64,000 bases of DNA, from positions 682,001 through 746,000 of the forward strand of contig NZ_CP008941.1 of the NCBI RefSeq assembly GCF_000742835.1, in the 5' to 3' direction. Source of the DNA: Candidatus Paracaedibacter acanthamoebae (GTDB taxonomy: Bacteria; Pseudomonadota; Alphaproteobacteria; Paracaedibacterales; Paracaedibacteraceae). The translations under genes and the position numbers were made by a program. Positions within the stretch are counted from its first letter, which is position 1; every line of letters begins with the position of its first letter. Under the pieces are notes generated by a model, which saw only the letters and a program-made list of their open reading frames with translations, was not told where the DNA came from and made no database searches. Shown in pieces: positions 1-11,224 of this stretch.

Positions 1-621
1 AACCACCCCGCTTTCAGGTTCTCATCTGAAAACCTGGAAAAAGTTAACGCTCACATTGCCAAATATCCGGCAGGACGACAGGCAAGCGCCGTTATTCCTC
101 TCCTTGATATTGGACAGCGCCAAAATGGCGGGTGGGTGTCTCAAGGGGTCATTGAGGAAATTGCACAAATTCTAGGCATGCCAGCCATTCGTGTTCATGA
201 AGTTGCGGCCTTTTATACAATGTTCAATCTTAAACCGGTTGGCAAACATCATATTCAACTTTGTGGGACGACCCCGTGCTGGCTCAGAGGGGCTGCAGAT
301 CTAAAAAAAGCATGCATGAACCGCCTCAATATTGATGAAGGCGGTGTGTCAGCCGATGGCAAGTTCAGTTTAATTGAAGTTGAATGCCTAGGAGCCTGTG
401 TTAACGCGCCAGTGGTTCAAATTAATGATGACTTCTTTGAAGATTTAACCCCCGAATCCTTTGTGCAGATCATTGATGATTTGGCTAATGGCAAAGAAGT
501 TAAAGTCGGTTCGCAAATAGGACGTCAATGTTCGGCACCCCTCTCAAGCTCATCTGATAAGGGGCTGGAAGTTAAAGCAACAAAGGCTCCTCGCAAAAGG
601 AAGGTGAAAGATGCTGAGTGA
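1..621 (+). CDS. nuoE: NADH-quinone oxidoreductase subunit E (5' truncated by window edge)
   Basis: 24-kDa [2Fe-2S] subunit of the peripheral arm of complex I; carries cluster N1a beside the NuoF FMN site. The frame is open from base 1 (reading [16 protein letters not shown]), so the true start lies upstream; a GTG at 136 is internal. The cluster ligands are visible as C-x4-C in CGTTPCW and C-x3-C in CLGAC. After the conserved domain comes a short basic tail ([10 protein letters not shown]). Its stop overlaps the nuoF start by 11 bases, which points to translational coupling in a nuo operon whose earlier genes lie outside the window. Confidence 0.97.
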   Translation, partial: NHPAFRFSSENLEKVNAHIAKYPAGRQASAVIPLLDIGQRQNGGWVSQGVIEEIAQILGMPAIRVHEVAAFYTMFNLKPVGKHHIQLCGTTPCWLRGAADLKKACMNRLNIDEGGVSADGKFSLIEVECLGACVNAPVVQINDDFFEDLTPESFVQIIDDLANGKEVKVGSQIGRQCSAPLSSSSDKGLEVKATKAPRKRKVKDAE

Positions 622-1888
622 TAAGGACAGAATTTTCACTAATCTCTATGGATATGAACCGGCAGCGCTAGCCAGTGCTAAAAAACGCGGCGACTGGAAC
701 AAGACAAAGGATTTCATGGTCAAAGGCCGAGAGTGGGTTATTGAAGAAGTTAAGAAATCAGGACTTCGGGGTCGCGGCGGGGCCGGCTTTTCCACTGGCC
801 TAAAATGGTCCTTTATGCCTAAGAATGATCCGCGTCCATCGTATTTGGTGATTAACGCTGACGAATCTGAACCAGGGACCTGTAAGGACCGGGATATCAT
901 TCGCAATGAACCGCACAAACTAATTGAGGGAGCGCTCATCGCCTCTTTTGCTATTAATGCCCATGCCTGCTATATCTATATTCGCGGTGAATACTACCGC
1001 GAAGCCGAGGCTTTGCAAGCAGCGATTGATGAAGCTTATGCTGCCGGCTTATTGGGTAAAAATGCAGCCAAAAGTGGCTGGGATTTTGACCTTTATCTCC
1101 ACCGCGGCGCTGGCGCTTATATATGCGGGGAAGAATCAGCCCTTCTGGAAAGTCTTGAAGGTCGAAAGGGATTCCCACGCCTCAAGCCACCGTTTCCAGC
1201 CATGGCAGGTTTGTATGGATGTCCAACCACCGTCAATAACGTTGAAAGTATTGCCGTTGTCCCGACGATTTTAAGGCGAGGGGCTGACTGGTTTACGGGC
1301 ATTGGCCGTCCAAACAATGCAGGTACAAAAATCTTTTGTATTTCGGGCCATGTTAATAAACCCTGCAATGTGGAAGAAGCCATGAGTATTCCCCTCAAGG
1401 AACTTATTGAAAAGCATGCAGGCGGTGTACGGGGTGGATGGGATAACTTGAAAGCCATCATTCCAGGCGGATCTTCCGTTCCCTTACTGCCCAAGGACAT
1501 TTGTGATACCGTTCTTATGGACTTTGATGCATTGCGAGAAGTTAAATCAGGTTTGGGAACAGCGGCTGTCATTGTCATGGATAAGTCGACGGATGTTATT
1601 AAGGCAATTGCTCGTCTCTCAAAATTTTATATGCACGAAAGCTGTGGTCAGTGTACACCGTGCCGCGAAGGAACAGGGTGGATGTGGCGCATGATGGAAC
1701 GTCTTGTCAAAGGCCAAGCTGAAATTTCCGATATTGATAAGTTAGAAGAGATTTCAAGGCAAATTGAAGGACACACTATTTGTGCTCTGGGCGATGCAGC
1801 CGCGTGGCCAGTTCAAGGTTTAATCCGCCACTTCCGTCCAGAACTAGAAGAGCGTATTCGGGCTTATGCAAAAAGAAATGCAGCTTAG
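611..1888 (+). CDS. nuoF: NADH-quinone oxidoreductase subunit F
   Basis: 51-kDa subunit that binds NADH and FMN and holds [4Fe-4S] cluster N3. At 425 aa it has the normal family length. The glycine-rich NADH/FMN loop [13 protein letters not shown] is near residues 54-66. The N3 ligands are the CGQCTPC motif near residue 344 plus a distal Cys in HTICALGD near residue 390. The gene overlaps nuoE by 11 bases and nuoG follows after 12 bases, with GGGGAAA-type spacing before the nuoG ATG. Confidence 0.98.
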   Translation: MLSDKDRIFTNLYGYEPAALASAKKRGDWNKTKDFMVKGREWVIEEVKKSGLRGRGGAGFSTGLKWSFMPKNDPRPSYLVINADESEPGTCKDRDIIRNEPHKLIEGALIASFAINAHACYIYIRGEYYREAEALQAAIDEAYAAGLLGKNAAKSGWDFDLYLHRGAGAYICGEESALLESLEGRKGFPRLKPPFPAMAGLYGCPTTVNNVESIAVVPTILRRGADWFTGIGRPNNAGTKIFCISGHVNKPCNVEEAMSIPLKELIEKHAGGVRGGWDNLKAIIPGGSSVPLLPKDICDTVLMDFDALREVKSGLGTAAVIVMDKSTDVIKAIARLSKFYMHESCGQCTPCREGTGWMWRMMERLVKGQAEISDIDKLEEISRQIEGHTICALGDAAAWPVQGLIRHFRPELEERIRAYAKRNAA

Positions 1889-1900
1889 GGGAAAATATCG

Positions 1901-3964
1901 ATGCCAAAGCTAATCGTTAATGATAAAGAAATTGAAGTTGAAAACGGTCTTACCGTTCTTCAGGCTTGTGAACAAGCTGGATATGAAATTCCCTATTTCT
2001 GTTACCATCCCCGTCTATCGATTGCCGGCAATTGCCGCATGTGTTTGGTTGAAATTGAAAAGTCACCAAAACCGGTGGCTAGCTGCGCCATGCCTGTCGC
2101 CGAGGGAATGGTGATTCGCACCAACACCCCTCTTGTTGAAAAGGCACGTAAAGGTGTTTTAGAGCTGTTATTGTTCAACCATCCGCTGGATTGCCCTATT
2201 TGTGACCAAGGCGGTGAATGTGATCTCCAAGATCTGACCATGGGCTATGGTCCTTCTAGCAGTCGTTTCGATTTAAATAAGCGTGCTGTTACAAACAAAT
2301 ACATGGGGCCGCTGGTAAAAACCATCATGACCCGCTGTATTCATTGCACGCGCTGTGTTCGCTTTGCCAATGAGATTGCGGGAACCCCAGAAATTGGCGG
2401 AATTCACCGCGGAGAGCACACAGAAATTACTTCTTACTTAGAGGGGGCCCTCACCTCGGAATTATCGGGTAATTTGATTGATATTTGCCCAGTCGGTGCT
2501 TTGACCAATAAACCTTATACATTCCATGGCCGTCCGTGGGAATTGACAAAAACAAACAGCATCGATGTTATGGATGCTGTTGGATCAAACATTCGTATCG
2601 ATACCCGCGGCCAAGAAGTTATGCGAGTTTTGCCTCGCCTCAACGAAGATATCAATGAAGAATGGATTAGCGATAAAACCCGTTTTTCCTATGATGGTCT
2701 TTCCCGTCAACGTCTTGATAAAGCCTATGTCCGTAAGGATGGAAAATTAACCCCCGTCTCTTTGGAAGAAGCCTTTGAAACAGTTGCTCATATCTTAACC
2801 ACCACACCCGCAAAGGAAATTGCTGCTTTAAGTGGGGATTTAGCAGATTGTGAGTCTGTTACTGTTTTAAAAGAATTGATGCAAAAAGTGGGCTCAGTCA
2901 ACATGGATTGCCGTATTGATGGGGCCGTCCACGATTCCACCAATCGATCCAGCTATATTTTCAACAGTACAATTGCGGGTATTGAAGAAAGTGATTTCAT
3001 TCTGATTGTCGCCTCTGATGTACGACACGAGGCCCCTCTCGTTAATGCACGAATCCGCAAGCGTTATCTACAGGGCGGCGTTCAAATCGCTGTTGTTGGA
3101 ACCACTTATGACTTAACGTATCCTTATACTCATGCTGGCGAACAAGCCCCAACGATCAAAGAAATATTTGATGGATCGCACAGCATTTGTGCCCATCTCA
3201 AAGCGGCCCAACGCCCCATGATTATTATTGGTCAAGGCGCCCTCAACCGTCGCGATAGCCGTGAAATCTTAAGGCTCTGTCAAGAAATAGCCGAAAAACA
3301 CAATATGATCCAGGATGGCTGGAATGGTTTTAATGTTCTACACACTGCAGCTGGCCGGGTGGGAGCTTTGGACTTAGGCTTTACGCCTAAATCGAATGGC
3401 TTGGCAACCTCTGATATATTGACGGGCTGTCAACGCGGCCAAATTAAGACTGTTTTCCTCAACAATGTGGATAACATTCCAGGCGGCAGTTTCGGAGAAG
3501 CCTGCGTTATCTATTTAGGCCATCATGGCGATGAAGGTGCCCATCGTGCAGACATTATTCTCCCTGGGTTAGCCTATACTGAAAAATTCGCCACTTACGT
3601 TAATACAGAGGGCCGTCCCCAACAAACAGAAAAGGCGGTGGCCAATCCGGGCGATGCCCAAGAAGACTGGGGGATTATCAATCAAATCGCGACCAAGGCT
3701 GGATTTAACCTTGGATTTGAATCGCGTCAGGATGTATTGCGCCGAATGATTGAGATCAATCCTATTTTTGCTGAAATGAATTGCATTACGCCGGCGACTT
3801 GGCAAAAAATTACCTCAAAATATCCTGAAAGTATGAGCCATATTTCGTTTAAATCGCCCATCGACAATTTTTACATGACCGATCCAATCAGTCGCCACTC
3901 CAGCATTATGGCAGCTTGTGTGACTGAAATCGCTGGATCTGGTTGCAGTAAAAAGTGCGCCTAG
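1901..3964 (+). CDS. nuoG: NADH-quinone oxidoreductase subunit G
   Basis: 75-kDa iron-sulfur subunit carrying clusters N1b, N4 and N5 between NuoF and the Q module. The N-terminal 2Fe-2S ferredoxin domain shows C-x10-C-x2-C spacing ([17 protein letters not shown]). The N5 site with its histidine ligand reads [14 protein letters not shown], and N4 uses CIHCTRC plus a later CPVGAL. The 687-aa length is typical of alphaproteobacterial NuoG. Its C-terminal molybdopterin-oxidoreductase-like domain is structural only. The stop TAG lies 8 bases before the preferred nuoH ATG. Confidence 0.98.
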   Translation: MPKLIVNDKEIEVENGLTVLQACEQAGYEIPYFCYHPRLSIAGNCRMCLVEIEKSPKPVASCAMPVAEGMVIRTNTPLVEKARKGVLELLLFNHPLDCPICDQGGECDLQDLTMGYGPSSSRFDLNKRAVTNKYMGPLVKTIMTRCIHCTRCVRFANEIAGTPEIGGIHRGEHTEITSYLEGALTSELSGNLIDICPVGALTNKPYTFHGRPWELTKTNSIDVMDAVGSNIRIDTRGQEVMRVLPRLNEDINEEWISDKTRFSYDGLSRQRLDKAYVRKDGKLTPVSLEEAFETVAHILTTTPAKEIAALSGDLADCESVTVLKELMQKVGSVNMDCRIDGAVHDSTNRSSYIFNSTIAGIEESDFILIVASDVRHEAPLVNARIRKRYLQGGVQIAVVGTTYDLTYPYTHAGEQAPTIKEIFDGSHSICAHLKAAQRPMIIIGQGALNRRDSREILRLCQEIAEKHNMIQDGWNGFNVLHTAAGRVGALDLGFTPKSNGLATSDILTGCQRGQIKTVFLNNVDNIPGGSFGEACVIYLGHHGDEGAHRADIILPGLAYTEKFATYVNTEGRPQQTEKAVANPGDAQEDWGIINQIATKAGFNLGFESRQDVLRRMIEINPIFAEMNCITPATWQKITSKYPESMSHISFKSPIDNFYMTDPISRHSSIMAACVTEIAGSGCSKKCA

Positions 3965-3972
3965 GAGGTCCC

Positions 3973-5001
3973 ATGGAATTTACAGTTATTTACCATCAAC
4001 TCCTGACTTACGCAACCGATATGGCAATGATCGCTGTTAAGTCCTTGCTCCTCATCATTCCTCTTATCGTAGGGATTGCTTACTTAACCTATGCTGAGCG
4101 CCGGGTGATTGGCTTGATGCAAATGCGTAAAGGCCCCAACGTTACAGGATGGTTTGGATTGTTACAACCCATCGCGGACGCTTTAAAATTGATGCACAAG
4201 GAAAACATCGTTCCTACCTTGGCTAATAAGTATCTCTTTATTTTAGCACCAGTTATTACATTTACCTTGTCAATTGCTGCTTGGGCTGTGATTCCCTTTG
4301 ATTATGGCTGGGTTTTTGCTGACATTAATGTGGGAATTCTGTACTTATTTGCGGTGTCATCTCTCAGTGTTTACGGTATTATTATAGCCGGTTGGGCTAG
4401 TAACTCCCGCTATGCATTCTTAGGGGCGCTGCGATCAGCGGCGCAAATGATTTCCTATGAAGTTTCCATTGGCCTTGTCATTATTTCAGTTTTGCTCTGT
4501 GTTGGATCTCTTAATCTTACAAAAATTGTCGAAGCCCAAAAAACTGTATGGTTTGCAATTCCTCTGCTACCGATGTTTATTATTCACTTTATTTCAGCCT
4601 TAGCCGAAACCAACCGGAACCCTTTCGACTTACCTGAAGCTGAATCTGAATTGGTGGCAGGCTACCACGTGGAATATTCATCCCTGTCATTTGCCCTCTT
4701 CTTTTTAGGCGAATATGCTAACATGATTTTACAAAGCGCGATTGGTACCGTTCTTTTCTTAGGGGGATGGCTGCCACCCTTTGACATTGCACCTTTTAAC
4801 ATGATCCCGGGCGTTGTCTGGTTTGTTTTAAAAATCTGTGTCTTGTTGTTTGTTTTCCTTTGGGTACGGGCAACGTTGCCGCGGTACAGATACGACCAAC
4901 TGATGCGGTTAGGCTGGAAGATTTTCCTCCCCTTCACCTTAGTATGGGTCGTCTTTAGTGCAGGATTCTTGATGTTTATGGGCTGGCTGCCAAAGATATA
5001 G
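3973..5001 (+). CDS. nuoH: NADH-quinone oxidoreductase subunit H
   Basis: Membrane subunit at the junction of the peripheral and membrane arms of complex I; it forms part of the ubiquinone chamber and the first proton path. The protein is 342 aa and almost wholly hydrophobic with about eight membrane segments. It contains the conserved stretches [17 protein letters not shown] and [17 protein letters not shown]. The ATG at 3973 is chosen because AGGAGG (3963-3968) sits just upstream; a longer reading from GTG 3955 overlaps the nuoG stop and adds residues not typical of the family. Confidence 0.97.
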   Translation: MEFTVIYHQLLTYATDMAMIAVKSLLLIIPLIVGIAYLTYAERRVIGLMQMRKGPNVTGWFGLLQPIADALKLMHKENIVPTLANKYLFILAPVITFTLSIAAWAVIPFDYGWVFADINVGILYLFAVSSLSVYGIIIAGWASNSRYAFLGALRSAAQMISYEVSIGLVIISVLLCVGSLNLTKIVEAQKTVWFAIPLLPMFIIHFISALAETNRNPFDLPEAESELVAGYHVEYSSLSFALFFLGEYANMILQSAIGTVLFLGGWLPPFDIAPFNMIPGVVWFVLKICVLLFVFLWVRATLPRYRYDQLMRLGWKIFLPFTLVWVVFSAGFLMFMGWLPKI

Positions 5002-5010
5002 GAGATATAA

Positions 5011-5499
5011 ATGTCGGTCTTATTTAAACGCATTCGCCATTGGGTGTTATTTGAAATTGCAAAGGGTCTCTGGCTGACGTTGCGGTATTTTTTCCGGCCC
5101 AAGGTCACAATTAACTATCCCTATGAAAAAGGATCTCTGAGCCCCCGTTTTCGGGGAGAGCATGCCCTTCGGCGCTACCCGAATGGCGAAGAACGTTGTA
5201 TTGCTTGTAAACTATGTGAAGCGATTTGCCCGGCTCAAGCAATCACCATCGAAGCCGAAGAGCGCGAGGATGGAAGCCGCCGCACGACTCGCTATGATAT
5301 TGATATGACCAAATGCATTTATTGTGGATTCTGTCAGGAAGCTTGTCCGGTGGATGCAATTGTCGAAGGGCCAAACTTTGAGTTTTCAACATTTACTCAC
5401 CAAGAACTTTATTATGATAAAGAACGTCTGTTGGCAAACGGGGAACGTTGGGAACGGGAAATTGCAGAGAACTTGCGTAAAGATGCCCCTTATCGGTAA
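5011..5499 (+). CDS. nuoI: NADH-quinone oxidoreductase subunit I
   Basis: 23-kDa ferredoxin-like subunit that carries tandem [4Fe-4S] clusters N6a and N6b toward N2. Both C-x2-C-x2-C-x3-CP motifs are intact: [12 protein letters not shown] near residues 67-78 and [12 protein letters not shown] near residues 106-117. Length (162 aa) matches alphaproteobacterial and mitochondrial homologues. It begins 9 bases after nuoH and is followed 28 bases later by nuoJ. Confidence 0.98.
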   Translation: MSVLFKRIRHWVLFEIAKGLWLTLRYFFRPKVTINYPYEKGSLSPRFRGEHALRRYPNGEERCIACKLCEAICPAQAITIEAEEREDGSRRTTRYDIDMTKCIYCGFCQEACPVDAIVEGPNFEFSTFTHQELYYDKERLLANGERWEREIAENLRKDAPYR

Positions 5500-5527
5500 T
5501 ATTATCATTGAGAAATAAGGATCAAAA

Positions 5528-6139
5528 ATGATTGGTGAAGCATTATTATTTTACATGTTTGCAGGGACATTAATTCTGTCGGCATCGTGTGTCATTCTCG
5601 CGAGGAACCCTGTGCACTCTGTCCTGTTCCTTATTTTATGCTTTCTCAATGGAACGGGGTTATTCTTGTTGCTCAATGCGGAATTATTAGCCATGACTCT
5701 CGCCATTGTTTATGTTGGAGCGGTGGCTGTTCTATTCTTGTTCGTGGTCATGATGCTGGATATTGATTTCCAAGAATTGCGGCAAGGCCTTTCAAAGTAT
5801 GCACCATTTTCAGCTTTCATTGGGTTAGTTCTAGCAGCCGAGTTGTCTATTATTGCTCTGGGCTGGAAACCCGCGGTTAATATGACGAAAACAGTGGCTC
5901 TTCAAACTTCAGAATTAACAAATACCCAAATGATTGGCAGTGTTCTGTACACAGATTACTTCTTAGCCTTTCAAATTGCTGGATTGATTCTGCTGGTTGC
6001 TATGATTGGGGCCATTACCTTGACATTAAGATTTCGTCCTGAAACACGCCGCCAAAATCCGATTGAACAAATGCACCGTAGTCCGGCGGATACGTTGACC
6101 CTCCATAAAATTGAATCCGGTAAAGGAGTTTCTCTATGA
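5528..6139 (+). CDS. nuoJ: NADH-quinone oxidoreductase subunit J
   Basis: Membrane subunit (ND6 homologue) of complex I. The 203-aa product has five predicted hydrophobic segments, with the family signature around [19 protein letters not shown] in the third segment, where the pi-bulge helix lies. An AAGGA Shine-Dalgarno is 5 bases upstream of the ATG. The stop overlaps nuoK in an ATGA arrangement. Confidence 0.96.
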   Translation: MIGEALLFYMFAGTLILSASCVILARNPVHSVLFLILCFLNGTGLFLLLNAELLAMTLAIVYVGAVAVLFLFVVMMLDIDFQELRQGLSKYAPFSAFIGLVLAAELSIIALGWKPAVNMTKTVALQTSELTNTQMIGSVLYTDYFLAFQIAGLILLVAMIGAITLTLRFRPETRRQNPIEQMHRSPADTLTLHKIESGKGVSL

Positions 6140-6462
6140 CCCTCGACCAAGCCCTCACCATTGGCCTTAGCCATTATTTAGTTTTAGCTGCTCTATTATT
6201 CACAGTTGGAATAATGGGAATATTTTTAAATCGTCGTAATGTTATCGTCATTTTAATGTCGATCGAGTTAATCTTATTATCCGTCAACATTAATTTTGTT
6301 GCTTTTTCCAATTATTTGCATGACCTTGCTGGTCAAATCTTTACGATTTTTATTTTAACAGTTGCCGCTGCCGAAGCGGCCATCGGTTTAGCGATTCTTG
6401 TAGTCTATTTTCGCAATCGTCATACGATCAAAGTTGATGACGCTTCCAGAATGCATGGCTAA
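6136..6462 (+). CDS. nuoK: NADH-quinone oxidoreductase subunit K
   Basis: Small membrane subunit (ND4L homologue) with three transmembrane helices. The two conserved glutamates of the proton path are seen in [13 protein letters not shown] and [13 protein letters not shown]. The 108-aa length is normal. Translation is coupled to nuoJ through ATGA. A terminator follows at once, so nuoL, nuoM and nuoN, which normally come next in alphaproteobacteria, are not in this operon. Confidence 0.97.
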   Translation: MTLDQALTIGLSHYLVLAALLFTVGIMGIFLNRRNVIVILMSIELILLSVNINFVAFSNYLHDLAGQIFTIFILTVAAAEAAIGLAILVVYFRNRHTIKVDDASRMHG

Positions 6463-6495
6463 AAAAGAGGGGCTTATAATTCCCCCCCTTTTTTA
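6461..6495 (+). terminator. Rho-independent terminator after nuoK
   Basis: An A-rich, GGGG-containing left arm (6461-6472) and a CCCC plus T-run right arm (from 6482) enclose a short AT-rich loop and end in at least six Ts. It closes the nuo operon directly behind the nuoK stop. Confidence 0.8.
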
Positions 6496-6598
6496 CGCCT
6501 CATTCTTTTTCAAATAAAACATGTAATTTCCAGAAAACAATTGACTCTCATTCAGATTCAATTTATTTTCGGGAAAAAAATATTTATTGAATTAGAAA

Positions 6599-7600
6599 AT
6601 GAAATACTTAGTCCTATTTTTTCTCTCTATTAGCTTAAGCTTTGCCTCCAGCTATACTTTTGAAACTTTTCCTCGGGAGTTTCAGACTGTAACCCTTCCC
6701 CTCCCTTACAAAGAAATGACGCTGGAAGAAGCAAGAACGACTATTTTTGTTCCAGAACGCGCCTATACAGTACTAGATGACGCAACACCTCAAATAACCG
6801 CTGTCGTAGGATCGATCTCTCCCTGCGTCTTTATCGGAATTAGAAATAATAGATCCGGTAGAACTATTGTGGCTCATAAACATTATTCTAATAACCTTCA
6901 CCATCTTTTTGGGGTTTCTAAACAAGAATTAGGATCGTATGAGCCGCAAGATATTATAGCTAAGCTATATACTTATAATGAAATACTCTATTGTCCCATA
7001 AAAGAAGAACCTTTTTGGGATGAATTAGAGGACATTCTTGGTGAAAAGGAAGTAGATGAAATATATGGAGATATTGATGAGGAATATGAGGTAGATATCA
7101 GCGCCTTCGAAAAGGAGGAAGAAGAAATTAGAAAACTCCATAATGGTCGAAACCAGAAAGAAGAGCTTGATTTTATAAAAGCACAGCTTATACATGAATT
7201 TAACATCACCAATGAGGCTCAAGTCTTTACTCAGGTTTTTACAGACACCTACAAGGAAGATCTAGGGTTTTATTCTTTGGTAGAAGAAACAGTCCATACG
7301 GATAGCTATTTAAACGTTAGCAATATTGCCCCCATTAAAGAGAATATACTAAGAGATTATTCTCAATTTCCATTAAATGTAGAAGGAAGATATGCATTCC
7401 ATCTGTTTGAGGCAGAAACATTACGCCTTCACATTATTAATAAATATAATAATTCTTATCCAGATGACGACGTGCTCGATAAAGCCTTAGATACAAATAA
7501 TCTTTTACCTTTTCAAAAATTCAACATTTTTGGTCCCGCTTTGCATCAATTGTTGCAAGAAGCACGACATAAACGCCGTCTACATAATATGGATATATAG
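6599..7600 (+). CDS. Secreted protein with CheD-like Cys/His spacing, unknown function
   Basis: I do not recognise a named family for the whole 333-aa protein. A clean signal peptide (MKYLVLFFLSISLSFASS) directs export. Residues 66-95 read ITAVVGSISPC, then VFIGIRNN and IVAHKHY. Cys76 and His93 are 17 residues apart and the His is preceded by Ala, the same spacing as the catalytic Cys27/His44 pair of Thermotoga CheD glutamine deamidase. The rest is acidic and charged (a Glu-rich stretch near 138-182) with no clear domain. The gene is AT-rich, stands alone between nuoK and obgE, and has no chemotaxis neighbours. A deamidase-like secreted effector is an inference only. Confidence 0.8.
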   Translation: MKYLVLFFLSISLSFASSYTFETFPREFQTVTLPLPYKEMTLEEARTTIFVPERAYTVLDDATPQITAVVGSISPCVFIGIRNNRSGRTIVAHKHYSNNLHHLFGVSKQELGSYEPQDIIAKLYTYNEILYCPIKEEPFWDELEDILGEKEVDEIYGDIDEEYEVDISAFEKEEEEIRKLHNGRNQKEELDFIKAQLIHEFNITNEAQVFTQVFTDTYKEDLGFYSLVEETVHTDSYLNVSNIAPIKENILRDYSQFPLNVEGRYAFHLFEAETLRLHIINKYNNSYPDDDVLDKALDTNNLLPFQKFNIFGPALHQLLQEARHKRRLHNMDI

Positions 7601-7695
7601 TTTATTGTAAAATATTTTTTATCGAGTATTTTCCTGATAGACTACAAATTTTATCTTGATAATCAGTCATAAAATACGACATAGTATGTGGATAA

Positions 7696-8760
<1,065 letters not shown>

Positions 8761-8786
8761 TTCCTATTTGTTAAACAGTATCTTAG

Positions 8787-8841
8787 AGACTAAGGAATCA
8801 TATTTTTATCCATCATGGATAAAAATATGATTCCTTAGTCT
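8787..8841. repeat. Perfect 27-bp inverted repeat with 1-nt centre
   Basis: Bases 8787-8813 and 8815-8841 are exact reverse complements around a single C at 8814, beginning AGACTAAGGAATC. The cruciform or hairpin lies between obgE and the ABC transporter operon. It has no T-run on the plus side, so a simple intrinsic terminator is not obvious. It could act as an mRNA-stabilising hairpin or be a small mobile palindrome. Confidence 0.9.
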
Positions 8842-8963
8842 GGCAAATAAAAGAATTATGGAAGGCTATTCTCTTCAAGTCTGGAATTAAGGATGGGGAA
8901 ATTGAATTCCTGTGAATCTCTCTCAACCCAAGACGACACATAATATTATATAAAGGTATCAAA

Positions 8964-9710
8964 ATGAAAAAATTATTATCCCTTGCTCTCATCACAAGCT
9001 TGCTGATGGGCTGCAAAAAAGAAGAAGCTAATGCCCCTAAAGAACCTAACAAACTTATCATTGGCTTGTCCGCGGATTATCCTCCTTTCGAATATTTCAA
9101 GAATGGTAAAATTGTAGGTTTTGATGTGGCCTTAATGGAAGCCTTAACGAAAAAGTTGGGCGTTGACGTTGAATTCAAAGATATGAATTTCGATGGTATT
9201 ATCGGGGCATTACAAACGAAACGTATTGATGCAGCAATTTCTTCTATCTCTGCCTCCGAAGACCGAAAGCAAGCCGTGGACTTTACAAACACCTATTATT
9301 CTGGCGGCATTGCCATGGTTTGTTCAAAAGAGTCGGACGTTGCAACCATTCTTGACCTTAAAGGGACGACAATTGGTTTACAAGCTGGATCAGTTTATGA
9401 GCCCTATGCCAATGACGGCTTAAAGAATCAATTAGGAGAGCTAACGATTAAAAGCTTGCCAAAAATTCCTGACTTAATCCAAGACCTTAAGTCAAAAAGA
9501 ATCGTTTGCATTTTGATGGGGACAACTGAGGCCAAACGCCTAGCACTGGAACAACCTGATTTAAAGGCTATTCCCATTAGCGGATCAGAGACTGAGGTGG
9601 CGATTGCATTGCCTAAGGGATCGGCTTTAAAAGATAAACTTAATACAGCCTTAGCTGAGATGAAGGCTGATGGCAGTCTGGATAAGTTGATTCAGGAATG
9701 GTTGAAATAG
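8964..9710 (+). CDS. Amino-acid ABC transporter substrate-binding lipoprotein
   Basis: Periplasmic solute-binding protein family 3 (polar amino acid type). A lipoprotein signal peptide ends in LLMGC, with Cys17 the likely lipidation site. The family core follows: SADYPPFEY near residue 34, GFDVALMEAL, and the ligand-binding stretch AAISSISASEDRKQAVDFT. Length is 248 aa. It is followed by the matching permease and ATPase genes, so the three form one importer. The exact substrate (arginine, glutamine or another) cannot be read from the sequence. Confidence 0.93.
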   Translation: MKKLLSLALITSLLMGCKKEEANAPKEPNKLIIGLSADYPPFEYFKNGKIVGFDVALMEALTKKLGVDVEFKDMNFDGIIGALQTKRIDAAISSISASEDRKQAVDFTNTYYSGGIAMVCSKESDVATILDLKGTTIGLQAGSVYEPYANDGLKNQLGELTIKSLPKIPDLIQDLKSKRIVCILMGTTEAKRLALEQPDLKAIPISGSETEVAIALPKGSALKDKLNTALAEMKADGSLDKLIQEWLK

Positions 9711-9788
9711 AGTAAAATTGGACATCATGGGATCACGTTAACAGAGAGTGGCTTTGATCCCTGCTCTTCAAAAACGAAAGAATAGGTC

Positions 9789-10445
9789 ATGCATTTAAAT
9801 TTTGAAGCGATTATTCCCTCAATCCCCCTTATCCTACAAGGATTAGGGATCACTCTTAAATTTACAATCCTATCCCTCTTATGTGGATTACCGTTGGGTA
9901 TTGGGCTTGCCTTAGCAAAGCTTAGCCGAATGAAAGTCATTCGCTTTATAGCCAGCGCGTATACCTCTGTATTTCGCGGCACGCCTTTATTGGTGCAACT
10001 GGGCTTGATTTACTACGCTACGCCACAGCTAACAGGCTATACAATATCAACCTTTGAAGCAGGTATTTTGACATTTGCCTTGAATTCGGCAGCTTATACA
10101 TCCGAAATTATTCGAGCCGGCATCCAATCGGTCGATAAAGGCCAATGGGAGGCGGCTCAAATGCTTGGATTAAGCCGTCGTCAAACCATTTTTGGCATTA
10201 TTATGCCTCAGGCAATTCGCAACACCCTGCCCGCATTAGTTAACGAAATGATTGATCTTTTAAAAGAGTCATCTTTGGTCTCAACTATTGGCGAAGCCGA
10301 CCTTTTACGGCAAGCCCAAAAGGTTGCCAGCGAGAAGTATTTGTATTTTGAACCTTTAATCATTGCTGCGGCATGCTACTATATAATTGTAATGTTGATT
10401 GCCTTGTTGGCAAAACGCCTGGAAAAGAGGTTGAGCTATGCTTAG
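9789..10445 (+). CDS. Amino-acid ABC transporter permease
   Basis: Inner-membrane permease of the HisMQ/ArtQM family, 218 aa with about five membrane segments. The EAA loop that docks the ATPase reads EAAQMLGLSRRQTIFGIIMP near residues 118-137, and the N-terminal family signature FRGTPLLVQL is present. Only one permease gene is seen, so it probably works as a homodimer. Its stop overlaps the ATPase start by 8 bases. Confidence 0.94.
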   Translation: MHLNFEAIIPSIPLILQGLGITLKFTILSLLCGLPLGIGLALAKLSRMKVIRFIASAYTSVFRGTPLLVQLGLIYYATPQLTGYTISTFEAGILTFALNSAAYTSEIIRAGIQSVDKGQWEAAQMLGLSRRQTIFGIIMPQAIRNTLPALVNEMIDLLKESSLVSTIGEADLLRQAQKVASEKYLYFEPLIIAAACYYIIVMLIALLAKRLEKRLSYA

Positions 10446-11145
10446 AGTTTCCAATTTATCCCTAACTTCAAATGGGAATAAAATCCTGGATCATGTTAAT
10501 TGCTCCTTTAAACCAGGGGAAATTACAGCTCTGTTAGGCCCCTCGGGAAGTGGTAAAACGTCGTTGATGCGGTGTATTGCTCGGTTAGAACCCTCAGATC
10601 CAGGCAGCATTACCTTGAATGGCCAGTCTATTCAGTCCTTAAAGCCCGCAGACATTGGGATGGTTTTCCAGCAATTTCACTTGTTTCCTCATCTCACGGT
10701 CATAGAGAATTTATGTTATTCTCCGGAAAAGCTTGAAGTGATGACAGAATTAACCTGCACCCCAAAGGCAATGGAAATGTTGCGTCAATTTGGTCTGGAG
10801 GATAAGGCAACCATGAAGCCCAGTCTCTTATCGGGTGGTCAAAAACAGCGGATAGCAATTGCACGCGCCCTGATGATGGAGCCAAAAATTTTGTTATTTG
10901 ATGAACCGACTTCGGCGCTTGATCCTGAAATGGTTGAAGATGTAGCTCGTCTTATTGCAGATCTGCGCGCGCCCGACCGTATTCTTATTATGGCAACGCA
11001 TGAATTAAAAATCTGCCGAATGAGTGCTGATCACGTGTTATTTTTGGAGCACGGGAAAGTCCTTGAAGAGAGATCTAAAGATGAATTTTTCTCAGCGCCT
11101 CAATCAGAACGAGCGAAAAGCTTTATTCAGCGGATGCCCTCATAA
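10438..11145 (+). CDS. Amino-acid ABC transporter ATP-binding protein
   Basis: Nucleotide-binding subunit of the importer encoded just upstream. Walker A GPSGSGKTS is near residues 33-41, the signature LSGGQKQR near 138-145 and Walker B ILLFDEPTSALDPE near 158-171, followed by the His switch in MATHELK. The 235-aa length is normal for the GlnQ/HisP family. Confidence 0.95.
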   Translation: MLRVSNLSLTSNGNKILDHVNCSFKPGEITALLGPSGSGKTSLMRCIARLEPSDPGSITLNGQSIQSLKPADIGMVFQQFHLFPHLTVIENLCYSPEKLEVMTELTCTPKAMEMLRQFGLEDKATMKPSLLSGGQKQRIAIARALMMEPKILLFDEPTSALDPEMVEDVARLIADLRAPDRILIMATHELKICRMSADHVLFLEHGKVLEERSKDEFFSAPQSERAKSFIQRMPS

Positions 11146-11177
11146 AAGGCTTCATAAATCTATAGACATAAAAAAAT

Positions 11178-11204
11178 TTAAGGGAGGCATAATACCTCCC
11201 TTAA
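11178..11204 (-). terminator. Hairpin terminator, minus-strand T-run
   Basis: Perfect 10-bp arms TTAAGGGAGG (11178-11187) and CCTCCCTTAA (11195-11204) with a 7-base loop. Read on the minus strand the stem is followed by a T-rich tract, so it terminates the minus-strand genes ending at 11225. It may also stop the plus-strand ABC operon that converges on it. Confidence 0.8.
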
Positions 11205-11224
11205 GCTAATCCCAAAAGATTTTA

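Noticed and set aside
7025-7222. Phe/Leu-rich minus-strand frames within the secreted CheD-like gene
   Set aside because: They arise from the Glu/Lys-rich codons of the real plus-strand gene.
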